A stretch of DNA of 64,000 nt, taken from Asticcacaulis excentricus CB 48. Lineage in GTDB: Bacteria; Pseudomonadota; Alphaproteobacteria; Caulobacterales; Caulobacteraceae. Below are positions 1 to 8,971 of the stretch, piece after piece. Location: positions 617,001 to 681,000 of the forward strand of contig NC_014816.1 of assembly GCF_000175215.2 (NCBI RefSeq), given 5' to 3'. The notes beneath the pieces were generated by a model. It saw nothing but the letters and a program-made list of their open reading frames with translations, was not told the DNA's origin and did not search any database. The position numbers were made by a program, and so were the translations under genes. Numbering within the stretch: position 1 is the first letter of the stretch; every line of letters starts with the position of its first letter.

Positions 1-300
1 ACCCAGCCCGGCCATCGGATGCCCGGCCAGAGCGATGGCGCGGTTGCCGTGGGCGATGACCAGTGAGGCCTGAAAGCGTTTGGCCAGGGCTTTCAGGCTC
101 AGGGCCGCCAGCGGGTCACCGGTAAAGCCGCTGTTGAGGCGGGCGAACTGTTCGGGTTTGATCTTTTCGGCCAGCACGCCCTTGGCGTGACCGACGCTCA
201 GCACCTCAAAGCCTTCAGCCACCAGCGCCTCGTGATATCGCACGGCCATTCTCTCCAGCCCGCCGCGTCCCTTGGCCAGCATCAGATTGAGAATACGCAT
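1..300 (-). CDS. Glycosyltransferase, N-terminal part (cut by window edge)
   Basis: The reading frame starts with ATG at 300 and is still open at base 1, giving the first 100 residues. It begins MRILNLMLAKGRGGLERMAV, with a short beta strand and then a glycine-rich turn. This is typical of the N-terminal Rossmann fold of GT-B glycosyltransferases (GT4/GT1 type), where the GG-x-E stretch lies near the acceptor site. A second strand (LVIAHGNRAIALA) follows near residues 80-92. Such enzymes move a sugar from a nucleotide-sugar to lipid or polysaccharide acceptors at the inner face of the membrane. The acceptor cannot be told from this part. The gene diverges from the Lrp-type regulator at 631. 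Confidence 0.7.
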   Translation of the reverse strand, partial: MRILNLMLAKGRGGLERMAVRYHEALVAEGFEVLSVGHAKGVLAEKIKPEQFARLNSGFTGDPLAALSLKALAKRFQASLVIAHGNRAIALAGHPMAGLG

Positions 301-585
301 GAGTGGCTCCCTTTGCCCCGGTTTACTCTTCCCAGCGCCCAGCGCAAAGCCCCCGCGACACAAAGGGGCGGTTTTCTTGTAATTGCTCGCAGTTTTGGCA
401 TTGGCGCACAGACGTGGCTAGACCGCAGCTTTTCATGCCATTGTTTTGTTGAATAATTTTCCGATTGAGCCTCTATCATGTAGCCTCATGATACCGCGAG
501 TGGCCAATCCCGAGAGCCATTACGATTTCTCGTCGAACAAAGGCTGGGGAGGCGGAATAAGGGTGGATTTTTTTGCAAAATGCGC

Positions 586-611
586 TTTTATGGAAATGTC
601 TTTTCATAAAA
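586..611. repeat. AT-rich inverted repeat before the Lrp-type gene
   Basis: The arms TTTTATG (586-592) and CATAAAA (605-611) flank a 12-base spacer and end about 20 bases before the GTG start at 631. AT-rich imperfect palindromes of this kind are common Lrp/AsnC operators, so autoregulation is a reasonable guess. The rest of the 330-base divergent gap (301-630) shows no gene and no clear promoter match. Confidence 0.35.
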
Positions 612-630
612 TGCAAGCGAGGGGGCAAGG

Positions 631-1122
631 GTGTCCGCTGATATCGATGAACTGGATGCGCGGATACTGACTCTGGTGCAGGAAGATGCCAACCTGTCGG
701 TGGCCGAGATCGCCGAGAAGGTCAATCTGTCGCCCTCACCGTGCTGGCGACGTTTGAAACGGCTGGAAGACATCGGGGTTATCCGCAAACGCGTGACGCT
801 GCTGGAGCCCGATCAGCTGGGGCTGGGGTTTGAGGTCTATGCGGCGGTCAAACTGTCCCTCCCGTCGCGTGATAACCTCGAAGCCTTTGAAGCAAGGTTG
901 GCCGAGTGGCCGGAAATCGTCTCTTGCGCCACGGTGACCGGCCGTGAAGATTATATGCTGCGTATCGTGACGCGCGATATGCACGCCTATGACGATTTCA
1001 TGCGCGACAAATTATTGGCCTCTGACCTCGTTTCCGCCATAGAAAGTCGTATCGTCATTCGCTCTGTGAAAACCACGACGGCCTTGCCGTTGAAACTTGT
1101 CGTCCCTGGAGCCGAAGGCTAG
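631..1122 (+). CDS. Lrp/AsnC-family transcriptional regulator
   Basis: This 163-residue protein has the normal length and layout of the Lrp/AsnC family. An N-terminal winged helix-turn-helix spans about residues 5-55 (LDARILTLVQEDANLSVAEIAEKV, then a recognition helix with SPSPCWRRLKRLE). An AsnC ligand-binding (RAM) domain spans about residues 70-150, with the usual VTGREDYML stretch. These proteins form octamers or hexadecamers that sense amino acids and act on nearby genes. The start is GTG at 631, chosen because a purine-rich GAGGGGGCAAGG lies just before it. The target and effector are unknown. The inverted repeat just upstream may be its own operator. Confidence 0.92.
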   Translation: MSADIDELDARILTLVQEDANLSVAEIAEKVNLSPSPCWRRLKRLEDIGVIRKRVTLLEPDQLGLGFEVYAAVKLSLPSRDNLEAFEARLAEWPEIVSCATVTGREDYMLRIVTRDMHAYDDFMRDKLLASDLVSAIESRIVIRSVKTTTALPLKLVVPGAEG

Positions 1123-1157
1123 TTTCCGGTCAGGGCGTACTGACGAGAGAGGACCGG

Positions 1158-2420
1158 ATGAAGACTTCCCTGATCGCGTTGGCGGTATTGGCGACGGTAA
1201 TCGCGGGCCCGGCAGCCGCGCAAAAGATTGATCCGGCCTCTGACCTTGGCCGCTTTCATGCCCTGCGCACCGAAGGCATGGCCGCCTTGCAGAAGAATGA
1301 TCGGCAGACCGCACTCGATCGCTTGACGCAGGCCGGGGAGATTTTGCCGGATTCGCCGTCGGTCCTGCTGCTAAAGGCACAGGCGGCGCTGGAACTGAAA
1401 CGAAAACCGGCGGCACGGGCGGCACTGATAGACTATCTCAAGCGCGGTCTGGTGCTTGATCTGGCGCGCTATCCGGAGTTCAATGCGATCTGGGACGCGG
1501 ATCTTGAGTCGCTGCAGGCGGCCAATACCGCCCGCACGGGCAGCCTGAAGACGCTCAATCGCCTGACGGGTCTCAACCTGATGGAAGGGGTGGCGGTGCT
1601 TGACGACGGGACGCTGCTGGCCACTAGCCTGCGCAACGGCGTCGTCGGTCCGTTGAGTGATATGGGCCTCGAAAAGCGCCTTTCGTTGCGCGCCGGTGCG
1701 GCCGCTAACGCCATTGCGGTCAGGGAGGGTGTGCTGTGGGCCTCGACCTCGACGTCGCGTCAGACCGTAGGCTATGCGCCCGATGCCAAGATTACCTCCA
1801 AGTTGATCAAGGTTGATCTGGCCACTGGCAAGATACTGGCGCAGTTTGAAGACACGCGGCCGGACCGGCGGCTGGCTGACCTATATGCCGGCAAGGAAGA
1901 CCTATATGTGTCCGATGGCAATACGGGGGAGGTGCTGCGCCTGAACGGCTATCAGGGCAAGCTACAGGTGCTCATCCCCGAAGGGTATCTCGGCTCACCG
2001 CAGGGTCTTGTTGAGAATGCCGACGCCAGCGCACTGATCGTCGCCGACTATGCGTCGGGGCTTTACCGCGTCGATCTGGGCAAGGGGACCTTAACGCGCC
2101 TGATCGCGCCCGACGGGGCAGCGCTGTTGGGGATTGACGGGCTCTATCGTTACGGCAACGATCTGATCGCGGTGCAAAATGGGTTTAAACCCAACCGCAT
2201 CCTCCGCTTGCGGATGCGTGCGGACTGGAGTGCGGTGGAAAAGGCTGAGGTCCTGCTGCGCGGGCACCCCGACCTTGAGGAACCGAGCGGCGGCCAGGTG
2301 ATCGGTGATCGCTTCGTCTTTGTGGCGCGCAGCCAGTGGTCGGAGTTTGACGATAAGGGCAATATCCGCCGCGCTACCCCGGCCCCCGTGGTCATCGGTG
2401 AAATCGCGCTCAAGCCATAA
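1158..2420 (+). CDS. Exported protein with TPR-like N-terminus and SMP-30/gluconolactonase-like beta-propeller
   Basis: The 420-residue product starts with a Sec signal peptide (about residues 1-21, cut after AGPAAA). Residues about 30-95 form a TPR-like helical stretch (EGMAALQKNDRQTALDRLTQ). From about residue 130 to the end come repeated blade-like segments such as LYVSDGNTGEVLRLNG and LIVADYASGLYRVDL, which resemble SMP-30/NHL propellers. The likely place is the periplasm. No catalytic metal-binding set can be assigned with confidence, so the substrate is unknown. The start has a GAGAGGA ribosome-binding site. The gene follows the Lrp-type regulator by 35 bases and may share its transcript. 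Confidence 0.75.
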   Translation: MKTSLIALAVLATVIAGPAAAQKIDPASDLGRFHALRTEGMAALQKNDRQTALDRLTQAGEILPDSPSVLLLKAQAALELKRKPAARAALIDYLKRGLVLDLARYPEFNAIWDADLESLQAANTARTGSLKTLNRLTGLNLMEGVAVLDDGTLLATSLRNGVVGPLSDMGLEKRLSLRAGAAANAIAVREGVLWASTSTSRQTVGYAPDAKITSKLIKVDLATGKILAQFEDTRPDRRLADLYAGKEDLYVSDGNTGEVLRLNGYQGKLQVLIPEGYLGSPQGLVENADASALIVADYASGLYRVDLGKGTLTRLIAPDGAALLGIDGLYRYGNDLIAVQNGFKPNRILRLRMRADWSAVEKAEVLLRGHPDLEEPSGGQVIGDRFVFVARSQWSEFDDKGNIRRATPAPVVIGEIALKP

Positions 2421-2652
2421 ATCTGGCCCAAGACCCTTTTGAAGCGTCTCTTTCCGAAACATGAAGCGTTAACCGCGTTACGCCGGATGCGCGAAAAACC
2501 TAATTGTCTCAGTCCCGTATTTGGTTAACAAAAGAACTTTACCGCCGTTAACCTTTGTGGCAGTGGTTGGCACCGATCCTGCTTAGAACAGGACACGCAG
2601 CCTATCTTGTACTCATACGGGATAACAGCGCTGCACAAAGGCGGAGACGACG

Positions 2653-3132
2653 ATGCGGGCACTGGCAGTGGCGATGGTGGGTATGATGTTAGCGGGCAGC
2701 GCCTGCGGCGCTGATCTGCGCACTGATGTGTCCAAGGCCCCGTTTAATGGTCTGTCCACCTTGCTCAAGGGCGACTTTGATGGCGATGGCCGTATAGACG
2801 ACGTGGTGTTCAGCGCCGAAGAGGGCGACCGTCAGGCGGTCTATATGCGCCTAGGCCGCGGTGAAGAGGTCAAGGTCATCAGTCTCGATGCGCGTCTGGC
2901 CGCTCAGGTGCAGCGCGCCCCGGCGGCCACCTATGCCGTCGATTGCGGCAGCTTCGCCGACCACTGCAATGGCGATATCGAAACGCACACGGACGGTCTG
3001 ATCTTGTCTCTGGATGACGGTGTAACGGTACTTGTGCACTGGAACGGTCAGGCCTTTGATCAGGACTTTGTCCATAGCGATGAGGTGCGCCTGAGGCGCG
3101 CCGTAGCGACCCTGTTTGCGTTTAATCCGTAA
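2653..3132 (+). CDS. Secreted hypothetical protein with a calcium-binding-like DxDGDG motif
   Basis: The 159-residue protein has a signal peptide (residues 1-19, ending ACGA). Near residues 41-50 it carries DFDGDGRIDD, the DxDxDG loop seen in EF-hand-like and FG-GAP/VCBS repeat proteins that bind calcium. Only one such loop is present. The two cysteines near residues 98 and 104 could form a disulfide. No family is recognised. It stands alone, 230 bases after the propeller protein. A GGAGACG ribosome-binding site supports the ATG at 2653. Confidence 0.6.
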   Translation: MRALAVAMVGMMLAGSACGADLRTDVSKAPFNGLSTLLKGDFDGDGRIDDVVFSAEEGDRQAVYMRLGRGEEVKVISLDARLAAQVQRAPAATYAVDCGSFADHCNGDIETHTDGLILSLDDGVTVLVHWNGQAFDQDFVHSDEVRLRRAVATLFAFNP

Positions 3133-3318
3133 GCAAAAACAATGCTCTGGTGTCTAAATACCGGCACGCTTAATATAGCTTTGTTTTTTAGATTTAATCG
3201 CATTCTCAGGCCTGCGTTAGCCCTGAATTTTAGGTTTTCATCAACCCACTGTCCGTAAGCCTTGGACATGGGGTGTGGCGACGCCATGGCTGGCATCGCA
3301 CAGAAGAAAAGACGTATT

Positions 3319-3822
3319 ATGGGACGATCGGCTGACTATTCCGGCGAAAGGTGCGCCATTGCGGCGGCCATAGACATCGTCGGAGAACCGTGGACCCTGC
3401 TCATTGTGCGCAATGCCTTTCTGGGGCATAGCCGCTTTGAGCAATGGCAAAAGAGCCTGGGCGTTGCGCGCAACGTACTCGCGGCGCGACTGAAGCGTCT
3501 GGTGGCGCTGGGCCTGATGCAGGCTGTGGTGTATTCCGAACGGCCACTGCGCCACGAATATGTGCTGACCGAAAAGGGGCGCAGCCTCAAGGGCGTTCTG
3601 GTCGCGCTCTATGGCTGGGGGCGTCAGCACGTCTACGACGACAACGATGGCCCCTTCTTTGAGTTGGTCCACGACGACTGCAAGGGTATCTTTATCACTC
3701 AGCCCAAGTGCGAGGCCTGCGGTGAGATGATCGACGAACACAGCGTGCTTAAGGCGCGCGAAGACGGCCGGGGTATGACCCTCTCGGAACTCTATGTTCG
3801 CAAAGGCATTGGTGTTGACTAG
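3319..3822 (+). CDS. HxlR-family transcriptional regulator
   Basis: With ATG at 3319 the protein has 167 residues. An in-frame ATG at 3262 would add 19 unlike residues and is less likely. Residues about 8-100 match the HxlR winged helix (CAIAAAIDIVGEPWTLLIVRN, then a helix ending LAARLKRL and the wing PLRHEYVLTEKG). These repressors often answer to redox or electrophile stress. The C-terminal tail holds a CxxC pair (KCEACGEMI, about residues 134-142) that could bind zinc or sense redox state. The gene converges with mnmA. The two stop codons overlap within the four bases CTAG at 3819-3822. Confidence 0.9.
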   Translation: MGRSADYSGERCAIAAAIDIVGEPWTLLIVRNAFLGHSRFEQWQKSLGVARNVLAARLKRLVALGLMQAVVYSERPLRHEYVLTEKGRSLKGVLVALYGWGRQHVYDDNDGPFFELVHDDCKGIFITQPKCEACGEMIDEHSVLKAREDGRGMTLSELYVRKGIGVD

Positions 3823-5027
3823 AGCGCCAATTCTACGGGGCGGGTGCGTTCAATAAAGCCGCCCCCCAGCACGCGGTCCTCGTCCGCTGGATCATAGAGG
3901 ACGCAGGCCTGGCCGGGAGCGACGCCTTCTTCCGAAGCGTCAAACACCACCTCGACCTGGCCCTCGCGCAGGTTGAGCCGCGCGGGGACCGGCGGGCGGG
4001 TCGAACGCACTCGCGCCAGCACTGGTAGGTGGGCGGCCGCGGCGCTCTCTAGCGTTTCGTGATCGCCCAGCCAGTTGGTTTCCTTCATGACGAGGGCGGC
4101 GGTATTTAGCGCTTCACGCGGGCCGACGATAACCCGGCGCGTCTCGGCATCGAGCTTGATGACAAACAAAGGCTCGCCCACGGCGATATTGAGCCCGCGC
4201 CGCTGACCAATCGTGTAACCGGTGATGCCCTGATGCTTTCCCAGAACGCGCCCGTCGAGGTGCACGATATCACCCGCCTCACGGCCCTGCGGACGCAGCC
4301 GGTCGATAAGCGTGGTGTACTTGCCTTCCGGCACAAAACAGATGTCCTGGGAATCCGGCTTGGCGGCGACATTGAGCCCCATCTGGCGGGCAATGTCGCG
4401 CACTTGCGGCTTGGGGATATCGGCCAGCGGAAAGCGCAAGAAGTCGAGCTGTTCACGCGTGGTGGCGAACAGGAAATAGGACTGGTCGCGGTTGCGATCG
4501 ATAGCACGGCGCAGCTCGGCGCGGTTACCCGTGTCGCGGCGTTCGACATAGTGGCCGGTGGCCATCGCCTCGGCCCCCAGATCGCGGGCGACGTCCAGTA
4601 GATCGCGGAATTTGACCGTCTGGTTGCAGCGGATGCAGGGCACCGGGGTTTCACCGCGCAGATAGGAGTCGGCAAACTCTTCGATCACCGAATCCTTGAA
4701 GCGACTTTCATAGTCCAGCACGTAGTGGGCAATACCGATCTTTTCGGCGGCGACGCGGGCGTCGTGGATGTCCTGCCCGGCGCAGCAGGCTCCGGTCTTT
4801 TTCAGCGCCTGCCCGTGATCATAAAGCTGAAGCGTAACACCAATCACCTCATAACCAGCGGCATGCAGAAGGGCTGCGGCGACCGACGAATCCACACCGC
4901 CAGACATGGCAGCGACGACGCGCGCGCCTTGCGACAGGCCGACGCTTTGGCGCACGCGGGCAATCGCTTCGCCCAGATCGGCGGTGTCGAAAACAGGGAC
5001 GGGGCAGGCGGGTGCAGACGCAGTCAT
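3819..5027 (-). CDS. mnmA: tRNA-specific 2-thiouridylase MnmA
   Basis: MnmA puts sulfur on C2 of the wobble uridine (U34) of tRNA-Lys, -Glu and -Gln, using ATP and a persulfide relay. The 402-residue protein carries the PP-loop SGGVDSS (residues 42-48), the nucleophile cysteine in PCIRCNQTVKF (C131) and the partner cysteine in SQDICF (C230). These two cysteines are the pair needed for persulfide transfer. The N-terminal ~30 residues extend beyond the E. coli protein, as in other alphaproteobacteria. The beta-barrel C-terminal domain is complete. It is transcribed alone, convergent with the HxlR gene. Confidence 0.96.
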   Translation of the reverse strand: MTASAPACPVPVFDTADLGEAIARVRQSVGLSQGARVVAAMSGGVDSSVAAALLHAAGYEVIGVTLQLYDHGQALKKTGACCAGQDIHDARVAAEKIGIAHYVLDYESRFKDSVIEEFADSYLRGETPVPCIRCNQTVKFRDLLDVARDLGAEAMATGHYVERRDTGNRAELRRAIDRNRDQSYFLFATTREQLDFLRFPLADIPKPQVRDIARQMGLNVAAKPDSQDICFVPEGKYTTLIDRLRPQGREAGDIVHLDGRVLGKHQGITGYTIGQRRGLNIAVGEPLFVIKLDAETRRVIVGPREALNTAALVMKETNWLGDHETLESAAAAHLPVLARVRSTRPPVPARLNLREGQVEVVFDASEEGVAPGQACVLYDPADEDRVLGGGFIERTRPVELAL

Positions 5028-5115
5028 GGCTCGCTAAATAAGGCTTTTGAGCGGAAAAGAGTAGGGGGCAGCCGAAGTATTTGGCTGGATCACTATCACT
5101 TCTGATAGACACCAA

Positions 5116-5226
5116 ATGATCTGGATCCTTGTTTTTGCCCGTCTCCGGTGCGGGCTGCGCTATTTTGGCTGGCGCTTCAACAGCGGCTCGGTCAGAAGGA
5201 TCCCAATAGAAATCAACCGGCTCTAA
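5116..5226 (+). CDS. Possible 36-residue small protein before a terminator
   Basis: An ATG at 5116 opens 36 codons and ends with TAA at 5224-5226, four bases before a strong rho-independent terminator. The product would start with a hydrophobic stretch (MIWILVFARLRCGLRYFGWR) and end with a basic tail (about residues 20-36, closing EINRL). A short gene placed tightly against a terminator is suggestive. No good ribosome-binding site is visible, so this could instead be the 3' part of a small RNA. The 450-base gap (5028-5477) shows no other gene. Confidence 0.3.
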   Translation: MIWILVFARLRCGLRYFGWRFNSGSVRRIPIEINRL

Positions 5227-5230
5227 TCAG

Positions 5231-5260
5231 AAGGCCCCGTCGGAAGACGGGGCCTTTTTG
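5231..5260 (+). terminator. Rho-independent terminator
   Basis: GGCCCCGTC pairs with GACGGGGCC around a GGAA loop and is followed by TTTTTG. It would end a rightward transcript across 5100-5230. No recognised large gene lies just upstream on that strand, so it points to a small gene or RNA. Confidence 0.8.
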
Positions 5261-5477
5261 CTTTCATCCCGAATGAGCAACTCAGGCGCGGGTACGAAGA
5301 CTTGGGGCGACGATCCGGCGGGAGGGCGTCCCGGGTTTTCATCTCAAGGCCTTCGGACCCAGGCGTGAACGGCACAACATTCAGATGGCCCCGCGCGGGG
5401 TCTTTGGATGTGGCTTACCACGGGCTTATAATAGACCCTGTGGCCTTGTGGATAAATTCACAAAGCGGTGAGCGTGT

Positions 5478-6395
5478 TTATCTTAACAGGTCGAGCAGCG
5501 ACACCGACTTGAGATTGGCCACCACCTGTGATGCCGCCTGCACCGTCAGGTCCGCTTGTTCCAGCTTGGTATAGGCTTCGGCCATGTTGATATCGGTTTT
5601 GTTCGAGATGAGATTGTTCAGGCTGCTTTCCTGACCTTCCAGCGACTTCAGGGTGTTTTCGACGCGATTTTGGAACGTACCGTTCAGGGCTGTATGGTCC
5701 ACCATCTTTGTGTAGGCGGCATTCATGCGTGTAGCGAGGCCCTGAAGCGTCGCTTGCTGCGCATCGGTCATCGCGCCCTGCATGGGCGCGTTGGCATCAA
5801 TAAAGGCTTTCAAGTCGCGAAAGAGGGTAGCGCCTTCGGTGCCAATATCGCTGGCGAGCATGCCGGTTTGCAGGGTGGTGGTAGCGTCGATCTTGGAGGC
5901 TTTTTTCACACTGCCGTTCTTGAAGACATCCGCAGCTGGCGTTCCGGCGAGGTCATTCAGAGACATGGCTGCCAGCGGGGCTTCGCTCTCATTGCCGCCG
6001 CCGAAAAGGTAGGCACCCTGATGTTTGTAGTTTAGGCCGTCGGCAAACGCCATATAGCTCGACTGCAGCACGGTGGTCAGCCCATCTAGTGACTTGCTGG
6101 CGATGGCGTCCATGATGCCGTCCTTACCGGTGGCTATGCCGTCGCTGGCGCGTTCCAACGCGATGTTCTGGCTGGCGAGACGGTCAGACACGCTTTGCGC
6201 CACCTGGCTGTAGGCGGTGATGCGTTCCAGCGATGACTGATAGGCGGCGATGATTTCCGCACCTCGGCCATAGCCCGCGAAATCGGTCGCCACTTTTTGA
6301 GTCGACAACTGGTTATTGGCCTCGTCCTTGCGGATCTGGGCCTGCATAAGGTTCGACAGGGCATTGCCCCACATCTGACCGGTTGAGATACGCAT
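5478..6395 (-). CDS. flgL: Flagellar hook-associated protein FlgL (hook-filament junction)
   Basis: The 305-residue protein has the flagellin-like N-terminal helix (MRISTGQMWGNALSNLMQAQ) and a matching C-terminal helix (MAEAYTKLEQADLTVQAASQ, ending SLLDLLR). These two ends pack together as the D0 coiled coil in FlgL and flagellins. The protein is exported through the flagellar type III system and joins the hook to the filament. It lies 11 bases after flgK and is surely in the same transcript. Length is usual for FlgL and short for a full flagellin with a variable domain. The pairing with FlgK settles the call. Confidence 0.93.
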   Translation of the reverse strand: MRISTGQMWGNALSNLMQAQIRKDEANNQLSTQKVATDFAGYGRGAEIIAAYQSSLERITAYSQVAQSVSDRLASQNIALERASDGIATGKDGIMDAIASKSLDGLTTVLQSSYMAFADGLNYKHQGAYLFGGGNESEAPLAAMSLNDLAGTPAADVFKNGSVKKASKIDATTTLQTGMLASDIGTEGATLFRDLKAFIDANAPMQGAMTDAQQATLQGLATRMNAAYTKMVDHTALNGTFQNRVENTLKSLEGQESSLNNLISNKTDINMAEAYTKLEQADLTVQAASQVVANLKSVSLLDLLR

Positions 6396-6406
6396 CCGTG
6401 TTTACC

Positions 6407-8563
6407 TCAGAACATGTTGAACAGGACATCGTACATCTCCTTCGCCGCCTGAATAAGGCGCGAGGAGGCCGAATAGGCCTGCTGATAGGTGGTCAGGTTG
6501 ATCAGTTCCTCATCGAGGTTGACGCCTTCAGCGGCGGTTCGGCGTGAGGTGGCTTCGGCGGCGAGAGCGTCGGCCCCGTCCATGCGCGACTTGGCGGTCG
6601 CAGCGGTGGCCCCCACCTGTCCGGCGAGGTCGGCGGCATAGCGGGTGAGCGTGGAGTTGCCGCCGGCATTACCCCCGGCCGCTTTGAAGGTGACGCTCTT
6701 TGTGGCGATTGTTGCTAGGCGCTGAGCCCCGCTGCCGTCCCCGGCCACAAGTGCCGGTGTCCCCGAAGCCGCCGTCAAGTTCAGCGTGGCCATCGACAGA
6801 CGGTCGAGATTGTTGGCAATAGTCGGGTCGAGCGCCAGGCTATCGGTGCGTTCGGCCGCCAGTCCACCCAGGCCGAACATCTCACTAAACGAGGCTCCGG
6901 TGCCGAGGCGCGTCGTAGAATCTTCGGCTATACCCAGACTGTTGGCCGGGTTTCCAAAGCCGCGGAAGGTCAGTTCGCCCGACGTGCTAAGCGAGAAGGT
7001 GCCATAGCGACCAAGCCCGCTCGAGGTATTGTTCAGCGTATTGACGAGGTCCGTCATGGTGCCGCCCGCGGGGAAGGCGATGTCCACGGTTTGCACGCGT
7101 GACCCCGAACCATTCATCACGTTGAACTTCACGCTGCCACTGTCAAAACCGTGGGCAGAGCTGGCCGTCAAACCGGTGGCGTAGTCAAAGGGCACGTCGC
7201 TACGCACCAGATCGTTCAGGCCGAATAAGTGCGAGAAGCCCTTACCGTTTTTCAAGGCGGGGTTGCTCGGGTCGTCGGCGATGGCCACGCCATAGGTGCT
7301 GTTGGTGGCAGCGAAGCTCAGCTTGCCGTCGGAGAAGCTGAGGGTCCCTGTGCCATTCAGGGCGGTATTGATTTGCGACAGCAGGGTCGAGTCGGAGGTT
7401 AGGACCGCTGTCCCGCCGTTAATAGACACCTGGCTGTTGCCGGAGGCGTCGCGGCTGAAGGTCAGGTCGACCTTGCTGGCAATCTTATTGGTGTTGTCGA
7501 GTACGGTCAGATTGGTCGTCCCGCTGCCCGTGCCGCTGGCGTCCGCAAATCCGTTGAGAGCCTCGGCTAGGGTCTGGTTCATCGCCTTACCCGTCAAGGA
7601 ATTCGGGGCGGGCACAGCGGAGGCCGCGTTATGCGCGGCGTTAAGCTGATCGGCATAGACCGACATATATTCGGCCAGTTGCGCGCTGACGGCAACGGAC
7701 TCTTTATCGCGGACGTCCAGGAGGCCGCGCAGTTCACCGGTCTTAATGTGCTCGGAGAAATCGCGCTTTTCCCCGTTTGGCCCGGTAACGATGACCGAGT
7801 TAAAATTTGTTGCGGCGCTAACAGGGCTGGTCGGCTCGTAAGACAAGCTCGCCCGCTGATCTCCTGCCAGTACCATCCCCGAGGATGTGCGGACAGTTAC
7901 ACCACCGTTGCTATTGGTGCTGACTTCGACGTCGATCAGCTTGGACAGCTCGTCAATATATCCGGTCTGTTTCGTCTGGGCACCCGAAGCGTCGCTGCCG
8001 TTGATCGTGGACTGAGAAATGGTCGGGTTGAGGTCCGAAATGTTCTTGATCAGGTCATTGATGGCCTTGACCGTTGTCGCTATGCGGCTGTCCGCATTGG
8101 CGCGTGCGTTCTGGATTTCTCCGGAGATGCGCTTGCTTTCGTCCAGAAAGCTCTCAAACGCCGACAGGACTTCCTGACGCGCCGCGCTCGAAGCGGGTGT
8201 TTCTGCTGCCGAGGCCGCGGCCGATAGGGCCTTGTCCCCCAGATTGAATAGACCGTTTGTGTCGGTTAGGTCGCCAAATTGCGACTGAATCTGGTCGAAA
8301 AGTTCGTGAAAAACCTCGGCTTGTGAGGCCGATGAATTCGCCCGCATCGCCGCTTGTTGCAAGTATTTGTCGGCCGCCAGCATGACTTGACCGGACATGA
8401 CACCGGCCCCCTGAGAGCCGATGACGCTGGCTTGCTGCGTGCCCACCTTTCGGATGTAGCCCGGAGTATTGACGTTAGAAATATTGTCCGAAACGACGCG
8501 CAACTGGCTTTGGGCCGTCATCAGACCGGAGGCGCCGATATTCAGAATCGAGTTGAGCGACAT
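6407..8563 (-). CDS. flgK: Flagellar hook-associated protein FlgK
   Basis: The 718-residue product carries the flagellar rod/hook N-terminal motif (residues about 4-36, with ASGLMTAQSQLRVVSDNISN) and the C-terminal motif with LTTYQQAYSASSRLIQAAKE near the end. Between them is a long variable, serine- and threonine-rich middle. FlgK forms the first junction ring on the hook and is exported by the flagellar apparatus. The start has a very good GGAGG site just upstream. flgL follows in the same operon. The gene diverges from fliK across a 408-base region. I could not find a clear sigma-54 promoter facing flgK. Confidence 0.96.
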   Translation of the reverse strand: MSLNSILNIGASGLMTAQSQLRVVSDNISNVNTPGYIRKVGTQQASVIGSQGAGVMSGQVMLAADKYLQQAAMRANSSASQAEVFHELFDQIQSQFGDLTDTNGLFNLGDKALSAAASAAETPASSAARQEVLSAFESFLDESKRISGEIQNARANADSRIATTVKAINDLIKNISDLNPTISQSTINGSDASGAQTKQTGYIDELSKLIDVEVSTNSNGGVTVRTSSGMVLAGDQRASLSYEPTSPVSAATNFNSVIVTGPNGEKRDFSEHIKTGELRGLLDVRDKESVAVSAQLAEYMSVYADQLNAAHNAASAVPAPNSLTGKAMNQTLAEALNGFADASGTGSGTTNLTVLDNTNKIASKVDLTFSRDASGNSQVSINGGTAVLTSDSTLLSQINTALNGTGTLSFSDGKLSFAATNSTYGVAIADDPSNPALKNGKGFSHLFGLNDLVRSDVPFDYATGLTASSAHGFDSGSVKFNVMNGSGSRVQTVDIAFPAGGTMTDLVNTLNNTSSGLGRYGTFSLSTSGELTFRGFGNPANSLGIAEDSTTRLGTGASFSEMFGLGGLAAERTDSLALDPTIANNLDRLSMATLNLTAASGTPALVAGDGSGAQRLATIATKSVTFKAAGGNAGGNSTLTRYAADLAGQVGATAATAKSRMDGADALAAEATSRRTAAEGVNLDEELINLTTYQQAYSASSRLIQAAKEMYDVLFNMF

Positions 8564-8590
8564 GATCAGGCCTCCTGGTGAAGCGTTTTA

Positions 8591-8603
8591 GGCAAGCCTT
8601 GCC
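8591..8603. promoter_or_regulatory. Palindrome before flgK, possible regulator site
   Basis: GGCAAG-C-CTTGCC is a perfect six-base inverted repeat 28 bases before the flgK start. Caulobacter flagellar genes are controlled by FlbD at ftr elements, and this could be one. I cannot match it firmly to a consensus. Confidence 0.25.
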
Positions 8604-8868
8604 CGACAGACGGCAGAATTTGCCGTGCCTTTCGAGCCGAGTTAGAAAATTTGTTCATAATTTTCATTGACTTGCTTTTCTTCGCGCGCATCGCAATGCG
8701 TAAACTAAAGACTGGGTTTCAAATAGGATGCCACTCTGACATCGCGGCGCCGGCCGGCGGCAGAGACCTCTCGTCCCCGGCAAGTTTGTTCCGGTGGATG
8801 CGCCAAGTTACCGGCAAAATACGCCGGGCATAATTTATTAAAATGAATAAAAACAATAATTTAGGGTT

Positions 8869-8883
8869 TGGCACAACATTTGC
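8869..8883 (+). promoter_or_regulatory. Sigma-54 (RpoN) promoter for fliK-flgD-flgE
   Basis: TGGCAC, five bases, then TTGC matches the sigma-54 consensus exactly, with GG at 8870-8871 and GC at 8882-8883 ten bases apart. It sits 89 bases before fliK. In Caulobacter, hook-stage genes are transcribed by sigma-54 with the activator FlbD, which is encoded at 16902 in this window. Confidence 0.85.
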
Positions 8884-8971
8884 GATCCTCGGTTGATGAT
8901 TTTCGGACGCAAAAGGCGTTCGTCTGACACTCGCCGTCGACCGTGAACGGAAGCGACGGCTCTCAGCGAAG

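Noticed and set aside
8606..8636. Possible sigma-54 promoter facing flgK (GGCACGGCAAATTC on the minus strand)
   Set aside because: The -24 part fits but the -12 part lacks GC at the needed ten-base spacing.
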